Of a stretch of DNA of 64,000 bases, positions 47,793 to 58,768 are shown in pieces. Position 1 is the first letter of the stretch; the number at the start of each line of letters is the position of its first letter. The notes under the pieces were generated by a model that saw only the letters and a program-made list of their open reading frames with translations, had not been told where the DNA came from and did not search any database. This stretch comes from Allium sativum. Its lineage: Eukaryota; Streptophyta; Magnoliopsida; Asparagales; Amaryllidaceae. Position numbers and translations under genes: made by a program. The DNA lies in the NCBI GenBank assembly GCA_030737875.1, contig CM060918.1:884665903-884729902 (forward strand). The letters are read 5' to 3'.

Positions 47793-49639
47793 TGTAACAC
47801 CCTGCCTCCGCTAGGGTCACTCGTAAAGGAATGCACTAGCTTTAGAGGGGCATTATTGGTAAACATGCACAGAAATATCACAAGACAGAACATATAAAAT
47901 AGCGGAAGTAAAATCAAACTTTCATAACATGAATAAATAAGGTCTAAAGCCTTTTACATCAGAGTACATCAAAACCTGTCTTGCAATAGTAAAGAAGCAT
48001 AAAGACATTTTCATAAATTATTCCCCAAGTAAAAACAGTAAAGTAGCCATTAGCCAAGAAAAGTCCAAGCCATCCATGATGACCTTCAAGCAGAAGAAGT
48101 CCGAACTAAACAACAGTATTTCCTCCCTGTAACTTGGGGGGGGGGGAATGGAAGAAAAGAGGCGAAACAAAACGGGTCAGTCAAAAAGACTGAGTAAGCT
48201 CTATCTACTATTAGCATAAAAACTAGTAAAGTTAACTGACATGAGAAACTGAGATGAACATAAGCATGATAACAAGATAGATAAGCTAAATCAAAATAAC
48301 AGGATGAACTACTGAACTCAGATAAACTAAGGTGTCATGATAAATTACGATGTCAAGATAAAACAAGGTATCACATCGTCAGGTTTCTATCAAGTATAAT
48401 ATCCCCAAGATATCTGTCACGTATAACGCCCCGTGATATCTATCCTGTATTTTAGCTCTGCACCTACCGTACTAGTATCCCCACCGTGTCATGTGTTAAC
48501 CAAGAATGACCCTCACTCAAAAGTCGTGTAATGGTCCATGTCAACCTAATATATCGCATATATAGGTTACTCAACTTGTATGTTTTATTCCATGTAAATG
48601 TTCAGTCCCTTGCCGTAGACCATACGGGCTTTCCCATGAGATTCTATATTACTTTAACATAGTTCCATGATCCTTAAGATCGGTTTGGACTGTTACCCAA
48701 AACCTAGCTAGGGTCTTCCAACATGAATTATTGTTTGTACAACTAGGACTTATGCTACCTAGGGCTGCTAGGGATTATGCTTACCTATTGCACGTTTTCG
48801 TATCTCGGTTTGGGTTCAACCACCTAGGGCCATTAGGGATTACGCTAACCGCCAACCGCGCCCTTTTTCCCACGCATTCATCGTGAATCGCTTTTCCATG
48901 ACTGTATGCACATGTATCACATCGTGCCATCCGAGTCCTGTCACAGGGCAAATCCAGAAATATAGGACTCGGTCGGGAGCTTTCGATTTATCTGCCGATG
49001 CAGATGCTAAGGTCTGTTTTTCTTATACGTGGCTATGGTCCCACGAGACCACTCCCTCAACTAGTGAAAGACAAGACAGGATAAATCCTGTATGAGAACA
49101 CAACACTGGCCAACCCACATCCAAGCCTTACCGCAACCATAATTAGATAGCAATTATGGTCTTTTGGGTGTTCTCTGCCTTTCCGTACGTACACGCTTGA
49201 CCAAAGATGGTAGGTAGCCTGACGAAATGCTATCTAGGGTACGACCGTGTATCGTCGACTATCCCCTATCCATCCCCGTCTTTAGGTCGCTCGTATAGCA
49301 ACCAAGGCATACTCTTGGTTCTTCTAACGCAGACCTTAACCTCTCATGAGCCTAGTATAATCACCTGGCAGCTCATAGAGGGATACCAAGAATATCCTCA
49401 CGTTCCCCGAAGCCGCTGCTTCGTTACCCAGTTCGCTGGAGCCTTTATCTAAATCAGATACTTGCTCCTACTCGTATACTTAAACGATGACCTACCGTAT
49501 CAGGTTACTCATCTATCTATGAACTGGTCTAAATTTCCTTGACTAAGAATCATTACTTAGTTATTCTTCAACTAAGGTTTACCCCTTAGCATTGTTCCCG
49601 TTATCCTTGTTAACTACGGTTATCCACCTAATCCTCAGA

Positions 49640-50400
49640 ACTAGGGTTTACATAATGGATTAAGTGTCACTTAAGTTCATGACTTAACCCGTCTACAAAT
49701 CCTGTCAAAATTGGCTAAGTATCCAAGTTCAAGGCTAAACCCTACAAACCATGCTCAAGTTGGTTAAGTATATTAAGCAATTCACGACTTAACCTCGTCC
49801 AATTATCATTCTAGATTGGTTAAGTATATATTAACTTGACCCTATCAATTTACTTAGTCAAATCGGTCAAGTGTATTCAAGCGATTCGTGACTTAGCCTT
49901 ATCATGTTTTCACGTTATATTGGTTAAGTATTGGTTAACTTAACCACAATAAATTAACGAGTTAGATTGGATAAGTATAGGTCACTTAACCACATCAATT
50001 CATCATGTTTAGATTAGTTAAGTGTTTAACTTAACCCCATTAAACTACCAAGTGGGATTAATTAAGTCTAGGCTAACTTAACCCCATCCGATTTCCATGT
50101 TTAGACTAGTTGAGTCTAATCTTAACCCCATTCGTTAACCGTATTTTTCGGTTAAGCGTCATTAAGAAAACTTACTTAACCTTACCAAGTTATCGCGTTG
50201 GATTGATTAAGTGTTGGTTAACTTAACCCCATCCACTAGTCATATAAAAATGGTTAAGTGTCATTAGGCAAATCAAGTTACTTAACCTACACAACCTTGT
50301 CATGTTTTGTTAAGTATCATTAGCCTAATCAAATTACTTAACCCATTTGTCCATGTCATATTTGGTTAAGAGTCATTAATCAAATTAACTTAACCCTATC
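49640..50400. repeat. Array of about 15 GGTTAAGT/ACTTAACC hairpin units
   Basis: About 15 degenerate units of roughly 50 bp, each with GGTTAAGTRT followed after 10-30 bases by NACTTAACCC, so each unit can fold on itself. Family B LTRs have about three such units at 24050-24190, and the A and element 2 LTRs one or two. Confidence 0.75.
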
Positions 50401-50427
50401 ATGTGGCATTAATTACTTAATGCACCT

Positions 50428-50632
50428 TCACCTCTCACATTAGACTTTGTTGTGGTTACTAGTTAAGCCGGTCGGTTCCGGGTAGCTTTACACCACAACT
50501 TGGTCTAACCTCGGGTTCAAGCACAACATGACCAACTTCTCACATTGGGTCCTATTGTTTGCAACTACTAGTTAGGCCGGTCGGTTCCAGGTAGTTTTAC
50601 GTTGCAAACTCAACCCAACCTCGAGTTGGCCA
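50428..50632. other. Twin covarying hairpins, solo LTR
   Basis: Copy 1 (50428-50518): TTAGAC/GTCTAA, GTTGTGG/CCACAAC. Copy 2 (50530-50632): CCAAC/GTTGG, TTGGG/CCCAA, GTTTGCAAC/GTTGCAAAC. The last stem differs from family B in both arms yet pairs perfectly. The apical stem is CCGG/CCGG in copy 1. Confidence 0.82.
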
Positions 50633-51662
50633 CACTTATATTATCTAAGTGTCATGTCCATCATGTTTCCCAAAACATGTTACAAGTTTTCAAGCATTTG
50701 GGTAGACCTAACTTAATAGGTAAATTCCCAAAGGGTAGACCTAACTTATTAGGTAAATTCCCAAGCTTATGTTTTTATGCATACTTACATGTCAACTTCC
50801 ATGTTATATTTCAAGTCATGTTTTCAAGTTGTATTTTCATGTCATTAGAAATTACCCATAACATAACCCAACGCTTTTAAACTCGCATATACGTTCGCGA
50901 CAACGTAATGGATTAAAAGAAGAGACTTGGCAAAGGCATGACAAAAATGGATATTAAGCCACAAGTTAATCATGGTGGCAAATGAGGCACAAATGTGTTC
51001 ATTAACTTGCATGTTACATTCTTAAGCCTCAAAACATGCATAAACCCAAACTTGGCACATAAACGAATCATGGTGACAAAAGATATGGAATGATGACTAG
51101 TAACTCGCATATATCATCATATAAGGGTTATGACTTCATATGAAAGTTGACATAAAGGTTATGAGGGTTCTCATGTTGCCTAATGCAACATTTCAACATA
51201 AAGGTTGTAGCTTTTAGCTCACAAGATCAAGATAATGACTTCATAAACTTGCATGACATGATAGCATGTATCATACTCAATGATCAAACCCAAACTTGCA
51301 ACATGAACATTTAACTTCATAGTTAATATCTAAGAGTAGGGAAAGGGCTTACATTGCTATGAAGGCACAAAAGATACGACAAAGCCCTTATGCAATCAAA
51401 TAGACCCAAAATGCAAGCTCTAACATAAAAACCCTTGAGCCAAAATGATCAAAACCCTTGCTTTATGATGCAAAGATAGAAACTTGACTTGAATGCAAGC
51501 TAATGACACTCATACAAGCTTGAAAACACTTGTATGCATGGAAAATCTCTCATAGAAACCATTTATAAATTTTATGAAGAGAGTGGAGGCCACGAGAGGT
51601 AAAATTTTGCCATAGTTTAGTTGCATGAATGAATAATGAGGATTTAGGATAGGTTAGGGTCT

Positions 51663-51671
51663 TATTTATAG
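51663..51671 (-). promoter_or_regulatory. LTR TATA box (solo LTR)
   Basis: The minus strand reads CTATAAATA at the equivalent site of the family B box. Confidence 0.55.
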
Positions 51672-52251
51672 ATTAGGCAAGTGTTTTAGGCCATAGGATT
51701 AAACCTAGATTCAATCCAAGCCATCAAAGCATGTCTTGGGGAAGAAGTCAAGTGTAGGAACCATCTAGGGCCTTTAGATTAAAGATGAACCATGAGAACC
51801 ATCCAAATGCAAAATTTGCATTTGAGCGAATCGGCCCACGGGTTGACAGCCAAACACCCTGGATTAACCCCTAGTCGACCCAGCAAGCTCGGGTCGACCT
51901 CAAAAATCGGCCGGTTCGGTTATTCCCCTCTCCCAATTCGCTGTTTTGAACATTTTTGCATATTTATTTATTTAATTTTCAATTATATATATATATATCA
52001 ATATATATATATTTCTCTGCGCAAGCCATTTCACTTAATTAAGTATACTTTAATTTGGGAATTTTTCGTGAAACTTCGCGAGGCCATATCTTGGTCATAC
52101 GGACTCCGATTTTCGAAAACTCGGACTCTATTTCGCGTATTTTTCCGAGACGAACGTAATGGCATAGCCCATTTCCCTTGATTCAGATTTTACAGTTTAA
52201 TTCTGCCTCCATTTATGTTATAATAGGTTATTGAAAATACGGGTTGTTACA

Positions 52252-52390
52252 ATGACCATTGCCTTCATCACTTGACAAAGTTGTTTCGACGGTAACATCA
52301 GGTGCAGTAACAGTAGGTGTTAACCGGCTTTTTGGTCCGGTTCCCAGAATTACATCGGACACACTCAACTCAATGCGTCACGTGAAGCCA
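52252..52390 (-). pseudogene. Antisense reading-frame remnant, N-terminal side
   Basis: In the same frame as HDAQKF on the other side of the solo LTR: wording LSVSDVILGTGPKSRL and PTVTAPDVTVETTLSSDEG. An in-frame TGA lies near 52390. The five bases 52252-52256 are the target duplication. The two parts read continuously once the solo LTR and one duplication copy are ignored, which shows that the frame existed before insertion. Confidence 0.55.
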
Positions 52391-52575
52391 AGACCTAGAG
52401 GGACACTTAGTGGCGAAGGAAACAGGATCAAGAAGGGACTGCGCCGCTCAGAACCTCGCAGCGCCCAAAGAACATTCCCGAACTAAGGACTCGGACCCTG
52501 AAGAAACCACAAGCCACGAGCGCCCGTGCTTCCATTTCTCACGCCCCTCGAGAGGCAGACTTCGCACCAAGCGTG

Positions 52576-52688
52576 GTGCGAAATTTTGCACCCAATGGGT
52601 GCGAAGTTTCGCACCCAACAGGTGCGAAATTTCACACCCAGCAGGTGCAAAATTCCACACCCAGCAGGTGCGATATTTTGCGCCTGAA
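52576..52688. repeat. 23-bp hairpin minisatellite, 5 copies
   Basis: Units of GTGCGAAATTTTGCACCCAA type repeat five times. Read from the preceding G, each folds: GGTGCGAA/TTCGCACC in unit 2 is a perfect 8-bp stem with a 2-base loop, and the others are near-perfect (GGTGC/GCACC). Confidence 0.8.
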
Positions 52689-52790
52689 GCCGGGTTCGAA
52701 CTTTGTGCATGTACAGGTGGCGGGTGCGAATTTCTACATGTGGTCCTATATTCCTACCTACTCCTACCTAATCCTACCTAACCCTTCTCC

Positions 52791-52799
52791 TATAAATAG
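52791..52799 (+). promoter_or_regulatory. Putative TATA box upstream of Tat-type gag
   Basis: TATAAATAG after a run of CCTACCTAATC-type repeats, about 490 bp before the first gag ATG; typical LTR promoter context on the plus strand. Confidence 0.5.
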
Positions 52800-53285
52800 C
52801 CCATACCCTCAAACTTCAAAGTGGTTGGATTTTCATCACTTGGGACCTTCATAGAGCTTCATGAGCATCATTAATGGCATCTCCCATTTGAGGAAGAAGA
52901 AGGACTAAATAGTCATTTTCCTAAATACTTAGCACATGATAATTATGAAAATGAATGTAATGAGATTTCATGAGCATGCCTCTCCTTTGTAATTCTCGAT
53001 TGGTTAATAATATTCCAACGCCTTTCCAAAGTGGACGTAGGCCTCTCCCGAGGCTGAACCACTATAAATTCTTCGTGTCATTCACCACATTCTTTTACTT
53101 AGTCTTGCGACCATAACGACAATTCCTAGTAATAGGAATCCTTGGTGTTTTCGACATTTTTTGCCGTCAAAATTTGGTGTTTTCACTTGAGAAAACTCGA
53201 ATTTTGTGCCTTTGTCGCACGTTGTCATCTCGACCCCCAACGAGCTTGATGTTCCTTGCTAAACCTGCTGTCGAGTCTGCTTACG

Positions 53286-55050
53286 ATGGCAAAGCGACCA
53301 AAGAACGTAATGGTCGGCTCTTTGGCAGTAGCCGAGGCCGGTACATCCCAACAAAGCTCAACCGACGGATATGTCGGCCACTATTGAAGATGTCCCTCCT
53401 GTTGTGGACCCCGAAGCGCCCGCAACACAAGCTCAAATCTGCGCATTTAATGAAAAGTTGAGAACAACGCGGCCGAGCTCAATCAAGCATTAAGGAATAA
53501 CATCGACCTTATGCAACAACTTCAAGAAAGTCAGCGCGTCATCGCTCGACTTCAACTAGCTCGGAACAACGCTCGACCTTGACCAACTGCCTCAGAAACC
53601 TCCTCTTTCGAGTCAAGGGGCCCACAACAAAAAAGGAGGTTTAGCCTCATCAACAATGTTGCCGCTCGTACCAATGCCCTCGACAACGGTAATGACAATG
53701 GCTATGCCAACGGCAATGGGAATGGCATTGGAGACCGAACTACAGTTACATATAGCGAGGGGGCACAGTACCGAGACCGCTCTCGCTTGATCATTAATGA
53801 CGGACCGGGCCCTACAAACTAATCTCTTCCTCGACCCAACCCGACAGTGGTAATCAGGCTGATGGGCCCACTATTCCTATGGCCCGCGTCCCTCCGGAAC
53901 AGGAACCGCATCAACTTTCTCTACCTCACCATCCAAACCAAGCCCCAATCACAGATGTCGAGGACATAGAGAAGGACAATCCGAACGTCCATCATAGAAG
54001 ATGCCATCGCAACAGAACTCCTGAACCTTGCCAAAACCCATGGATCCCAATGGCGGATCCCCATCTAACTTATCTTTCCGACATGGTACGAAGGATCATG
54101 AGGGGAATGCGAGGGGGAGCATGTGGCTCATGGGAGGCTCACATTAGGCGTAATCCCTTCAGTAGAAGAGTGAATGAGGCTGAATGGCCACGACACTTTA
54201 GCATGCCGCAAATGCCACTCTACGATGGCAATACCAATCCTTGCGCCTTCCTAAATCGTTATGAATGGCAATTGGACTTGAGGCGGGGTAATGACCCAGC
54301 AAAATGCAAATGCTTCCCGGTCTTCCTATCCGGAAACGCTTTACTTTGGTTCTCTTGCCTCCCACTTGATTCAATTAACAACTTCGGGCAATAAGCAACA
54401 GAACTGGTTAAGCAATTCAGGATTCATATCCCGACTCCAAAGAATGCTCTCACTCTGTCAAACCTATACCAAGGGCAAAACAAGTTGCTCAAAAGCTACA
54501 TTTCTCGGTTCAACACATCTCTCTCCGAGGTCGAAGATCCGGATCCTCGCACCGTACTCTTTTAGTTAGCAAAAGGTGTCCTCCCTTCTTCAGAGTTCGG
54601 GGCACGGATCGATCGAAAGCAGCCAAAAAGCCTCGATGCCTTCTATGAGAAGGCGGATCAGTACTTATGCCAAGAGGAGGCAAGACGGAACTGGCTCTCC
54701 ACCATGAGTTGTCCCAATGACCACCAAGCGGACAACATAAATAACGACCTTAGAGGAAGGCAAGTCGGGGAGCCCTTCAATCCAAACAGGGGGCAGGTCC
54801 GTATAAGAAAAAACCAAACAACGGTAGGTTGGGTGGCCGAAACGACGGACAAACCCCAGCGGAGACAGGAAAACCCGACCCTCACCTTGCGTTTGAGACC
54901 TACACCCCATTGAACGAAGACTTGGAGACAATTTACTTAGAAACATGTAACACTTCGCCGTACAAAAAGCCGCGTGTAAGAGAATCAACTGACCGTGAGA
55001 AGAACACGGAGAGGTACTGTCGATACCACGACATGTACAGGCATGGCACC
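53286..55050 (+). pseudogene. gag: Tat/Retand-like gag, broken and truncated
   Basis: First ATG at 53286 (MAKRPKNVMVG). The N-terminal half passes through several frames (ELNQALRNNIDLMQQLQES; an Asn/Gly-rich part near 53670-53730). The core from 53879 has HLTYLSDMVRRIMRGMRGG, NPFSRRVNEAEWPRHFSMP, YDGNTNPCAFLNRYEW and ALLWFSCLPLDSINNFGQ, all Tat-type capsid wording. In-frame stops are at 54392-54394 and about 54563. Another shift leads to YTPLNEDLETIYLE and YCRYHDMYRHGT, where element 5 cuts it at 55050, just inside the C-terminal Cys/His motif. Confidence 0.83.
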
Positions 55051-57550
55051 TGTGACGGCCCGCCACGCACCAGCTAACATTTCCAATGAAATGCGCTGTA
55101 CCGATGTCCAACCAGTATGAGACGGTCGTTAAATGAAAGGAAAAAAGGAAGGATTTGAAACTATGAATCATCAAAGAACCTGTAGTATAGGCGCATGGAA
55201 CAAAATATAATGATAACATAACTTGATATAAAACAGGCGAGATAGTGCATAAGCTGAAAACTAAACCATTATAGCAGCAGAAAGATTCAAAATACAGCTT
55301 ATGATCTAAACCATCATTATTAAAACTTTTAAAACTGTCTCTAAAGCAAAATAGGAAGGTACACTACCAATGCCCGAAGTAGTGACCAACAACAACACAG
55401 GGAGGATATATGGGAACAATACGTGTAAGCCTCCTGCTCGTCTCCGGACAGCTACTCTGCATAACCAGCTAACCTGTCTCTAGTCTGCTCATTTAGGAGC
55501 ACCCAAAGTAATAAGAAGAGACATAAAACTCTGGGTCAGATAAAAGTCTGATATGAGCGATAAGCAGCAAAAATAGAACAATAACAGGTATACATAACCA
55601 TACCTGAACCTGGAACTGCAAACTAAGAGTTAGCACAACAGGATGTACAATACTCTAAGGTGACACTAACACATGGTGTGAAAATAACGGAGAGGGGGTA
55701 TGCCTGTCATGGTGATATCAACATCAAACATAGCAATCATCCTCACATCTCTCACTCAGTGCATAAAGTATATGATATCCATGCTTTGATCACCCCATTC
55801 TTTGTTACGATCACTGTACCCCATGGAGTCGTGACGGCTCCACTGCACTGATCCATAAGCACTAACACTTTTCTATGTCCACTCTGCCCAGTGGAGTCAA
55901 AACAACTCCACTACACTGGCTCATAGCCTTGCTACGATTACTTTTCCCAATGGAGTCATAACAACCCCATTGCACTGATCCATAGCCAATATTCGTCTCT
56001 CAGTGGTGAATCAAAGCTATAAACCTCGATAACCACTTAGCACACCTCCCACAGCAAAGTCCAACTCATGAAGCTAACCCGTTGGTTCCCGTCTGGATCC
56101 TGAGTAACAACTTCCCATTTGGACTACCATTGCATCTCGGGTTTGGTCTCCTCCGGATCGGTTCGAATGTGTGTAGTACCCCAGTCATCATCGGTTCGGC
56201 CATCCTAGTTCGGTTAGTGATTCCTCTCCCATACCATCAGGTCGGTTCAGCTCGTGACTCCCATCTCCGGTTCAGTTCGTGATGCCTCCACACGAACGCA
56301 TCAGGTCGTGAGCTCCCTCTCAAAGCGGTTAGGATCGGGCTCCTTCTCTCGAGCGGGTCGGGTCGTGATGCTAGTTCGTGGCACATGTCCTCAGATGGTT
56401 CGGGTCGTGGTGCCGGCTCCAGAGCATCAGGTCATGACTTGATTCTTCAAGCGATTTGTGGTGCTCAAGCTACAGCGGTTCGGATCGAGGGTGAGTGCCA
56501 CGATCGGGTCAGTTCGGAGGGGTGCGATCCAATCCGGTTTCCTGCAACTTTCCAACGACTGTTTTACAACATAAGACGACGTTTTCGACCATTCTAACTT
56601 TCCTATGCAATCACAAACCATTCCAAACAGTAGTAGCAACATGTATAATCATCCACAAATAGCAAAACAATAATTTAACATGATTATATGGATCAAACAT
56701 ACCCAAAAGCCTTGTTTTACCCTAAATCTCCTTAATCATGACTTAACCATATGATTAGAAAAACATATCCAAATTAACCCAAATTTCTATCAGAGCCCTA
56801 AAATAATATTTTAGAATTTTTACATATTTTTCTATAATTTTAACATGCATAATTTCGCTAATTAACACTAATCACCCCTAATTAGCTGTAATTAGTGAAA
56901 AACAATGCAAATCACTCACCTTAGCCACAAATGAATTATGGATTTGACTTCCCTACTGTTTTGGGTCGAAGTCCTATGCAACATAGCAACTCCAACTCTG
57001 ATTTGGTGTGGTTTTTCCTTGATTTGATGTTGATTAGGCTAATATATGCTTAAATGGTGATTTGAGGGTGATTTAGAAGGTGAAGGCCATTGTTAGGGTT
57101 GAAGAAAGGTAAGTGGCGGATGAGAAAATGAAAAATAAATTGTTTCCTAACTGATTTCAGCCTCCCTATAGGCCTACTCTCGAAATGGGTTATGGGCCTA
57201 GCTGCTAATCATCCTCATTTGGCCTGGTTAAGCTGTTTTTCACCTTCCAAACCTTATTTCAGCCATATCTCCCAAGTGGCAAGTCCGTTTGGCTAATGTG
57301 ATCACTCTAAGATAAGGTAAACCATCATCTGAATCCAATAGAATGGTTTCTGGTCAAAAATCCTTATAATCAAAAGATATAGGCGAAACAAGATTCGGTA
57401 GGTGCGAAATAGTCATTTAAAAATCGACAAAAATCGTGAACATGGGAAATGACCCCAATAGTTGTTCCCCAAAGTTACACGACAACACGACCTCATACGA
57501 AAATGAAATAATTCTACGATCCTCCGATGCGTAGAATGCGGGTCGTTACA
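55051..57550 (-). repeat. Element 5 left LTR
   Basis: 2500 bp. It lacks the twin hairpins but has its own hairpin triplet at 55824-55972 and a degenerate repeat rich in GGTTCGGGTCGTG at about 56130-56530. The right end carries CGATGCGTAGAATGCGGGTCGTTACA. Short frames inside are not genes. Confidence 0.92.
55824..55972. other. Three tandem hairpins in element 5 LTR
   Basis: Hairpin 1 at 55824-55842 TGGAG/CTCCA; hairpin 2 at 55890-55912 AGTGGAGT/ACTCCACT (8 bp perfect); hairpin 3 at 55948-55972 CAATGG/CCATTG. The units repeat with GCACTGATCCATA-like spacers, and the stems differ in paired fashion between units. Confidence 0.75.
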
Positions 57551-57561
57551 TTCTCCCCCGT
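57551..57561 (-). other. Polypurine tract of element 5
   Basis: The minus strand reads ACGGGGGAGAA up to the LTR boundary. The same position as in the other chromoviruses, with a different core. Confidence 0.8.
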
Positions 57562-57714
57562 TAAGAAACTTCGCTCCCGAAATTCCTTAACAAAAAAATA
57601 CAAAGGTGTTCTGCATGCCTATCAGTCATTCACAAACAATCAAACATACACAACAAGCCTACCCTAGCATGCAGTTTACTAACATGTGAAAAAACTATCA
57701 CTATTAAAATCCTA

Positions 57715-58759
57715 CCAGGAAAAGAGTTCTGAATACAACTTCCTTATGCTCTCCCCTATTTCCCATGTATAGTCATTCTCGTTATCACCCCACTAGACCT
57801 TGACTAGTTGCACCCTCTTCCATCGAAGATGCTTTGTGTCGTACTCGACAATATGGATCAGCCTGCGGTTCCCAGCTGCCTCGGGTTCTACTTCGATGTC
57901 ATCCAACTGATCCGGGGAAATAGTCGTATCGGGGTCATGCACGAACTTCCTTAATTGGGAAACATGAAATAAATTGTGAACTCCCGCCATCTAGTCAGGT
58001 TATTCATCTTTATATGCTAAATTCCCAACTTGTTCTAGAATTGGTAATGGACCAACAAATCTTGGTGTTAACTTGCCTCTCCTACCAAATCAAATCACGC
58101 TCTTTAACGGAGAAATCTTGACAAACACCAAGTCTCCAATGGAGAATTTTGAATCTCTTCGCCTATTATCAGCATAATTCTTCTGCCTATCTTGGGCAGC
58201 CTTCATTCGCTGTTTGATAACCTTGATCTTGCTTGAAGTTTCTCTTATCACATCCAGTCCAAGCACAAATTTCTCACCGGTTTCTAACCAATATGATGGT
58301 GAGTTGCACGGTCTTCCATATAAAGCTTCAAATGGAGCCATACCAATCTTGACTGATAACTATTATTATATGCGATCTCCACTAGATGCAAATGGTTATC
58401 CCATGATCCACCAAATCCAATATACAAGCTCTTAAGAGATCCTCCAATATACGATTCACCCTCTCTGTCTGACCGTCGGTTTGAGGATGGTATGCGGTAC
58501 TGAGATATAATTCTGATCCTAAAGCCCCTCGTAAGCTCTTCCAAAATCCACTAGTAAACAACGGATCTCGGTCACTCACAATGCTTTTGGGTACTCCATG
58601 AAATCTCACTACCCACTTCATATACAGTTCCGCTAACTTAGCTGTCGTTCTATTCGACTTGACAGGTATAAACCATGCACTCTTGGTCAATCGGTCCACA
58701 ATCACCCAAATACTATCATGGCCAGATCTAGTCCTTGGTAACCCATCAATGAAATCCAT
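57715..58759 (-). pseudogene. pol: Element 5 pol: integrase core and chromodomain-like tail
   Basis: The integrase core starts MDFIDGLPRTRSGHDSIW and has SDRDPLFTSGFW and ERVNRILEDLLRA, so all three catalytic acids are visible. The frame then shifts near 58400-58540 and again near 58340 before MAPFEALYGRPC and RMKAAQDRQKNYADNRRRD. A further break separates GVHNLFHVSQLRKFVHD. The end has VQLVKV, a TAG, then WGDNENDYTWEIGESIRKLYSELF, a chromodomain-like segment finishing near 57715. Confidence 0.82.
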
Positions 58760-58768
58760 TGAGACTTG

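Larger units (their letters stand above)
47793..52251 (-). repeat. Solo LTR of a family-B relative, with target duplication
   Basis: 4459 bp from TGTAACACCC to GGGTTGTTACA, flanked by ATGAC at 47788-47792 and 52252-52256. No PBS, gag or pol inside. The ends, the G run (48136-48146), twin hairpins (50428-50632), TATA box (51663-51671), a reduced GTCGACC motif near 51870-51900 and the block from CGTGAAACTTCGCGAGG onward match family B. It is about 1.5 kb longer than the family B LTRs, mainly because of a hairpin array at 49640-50400. Solo LTRs form by recombination between the two LTRs of one insertion. Confidence 0.92.
52440..53156 (+). repeat. Tat-type LTR (boundaries uncertain)
   Basis: A TG start after the purine-rich AGGATCAAGAAGGGAC and an end at TTTTCGACA before the gag leader suggest an LTR of about 717 bp. 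It contains a hairpin minisatellite (52576-52688) and a TATA box (TATAAATAG at 52791-52799). A second copy is not in the window, so the ends are an inference. Confidence 0.4.

Noticed and set aside
49640..50400. Telomere-like repeat (CTTAACCC wording)
   Set aside because: Units are about 50 bp, degenerate and inverted within themselves; not the plant TTTAGGG array.
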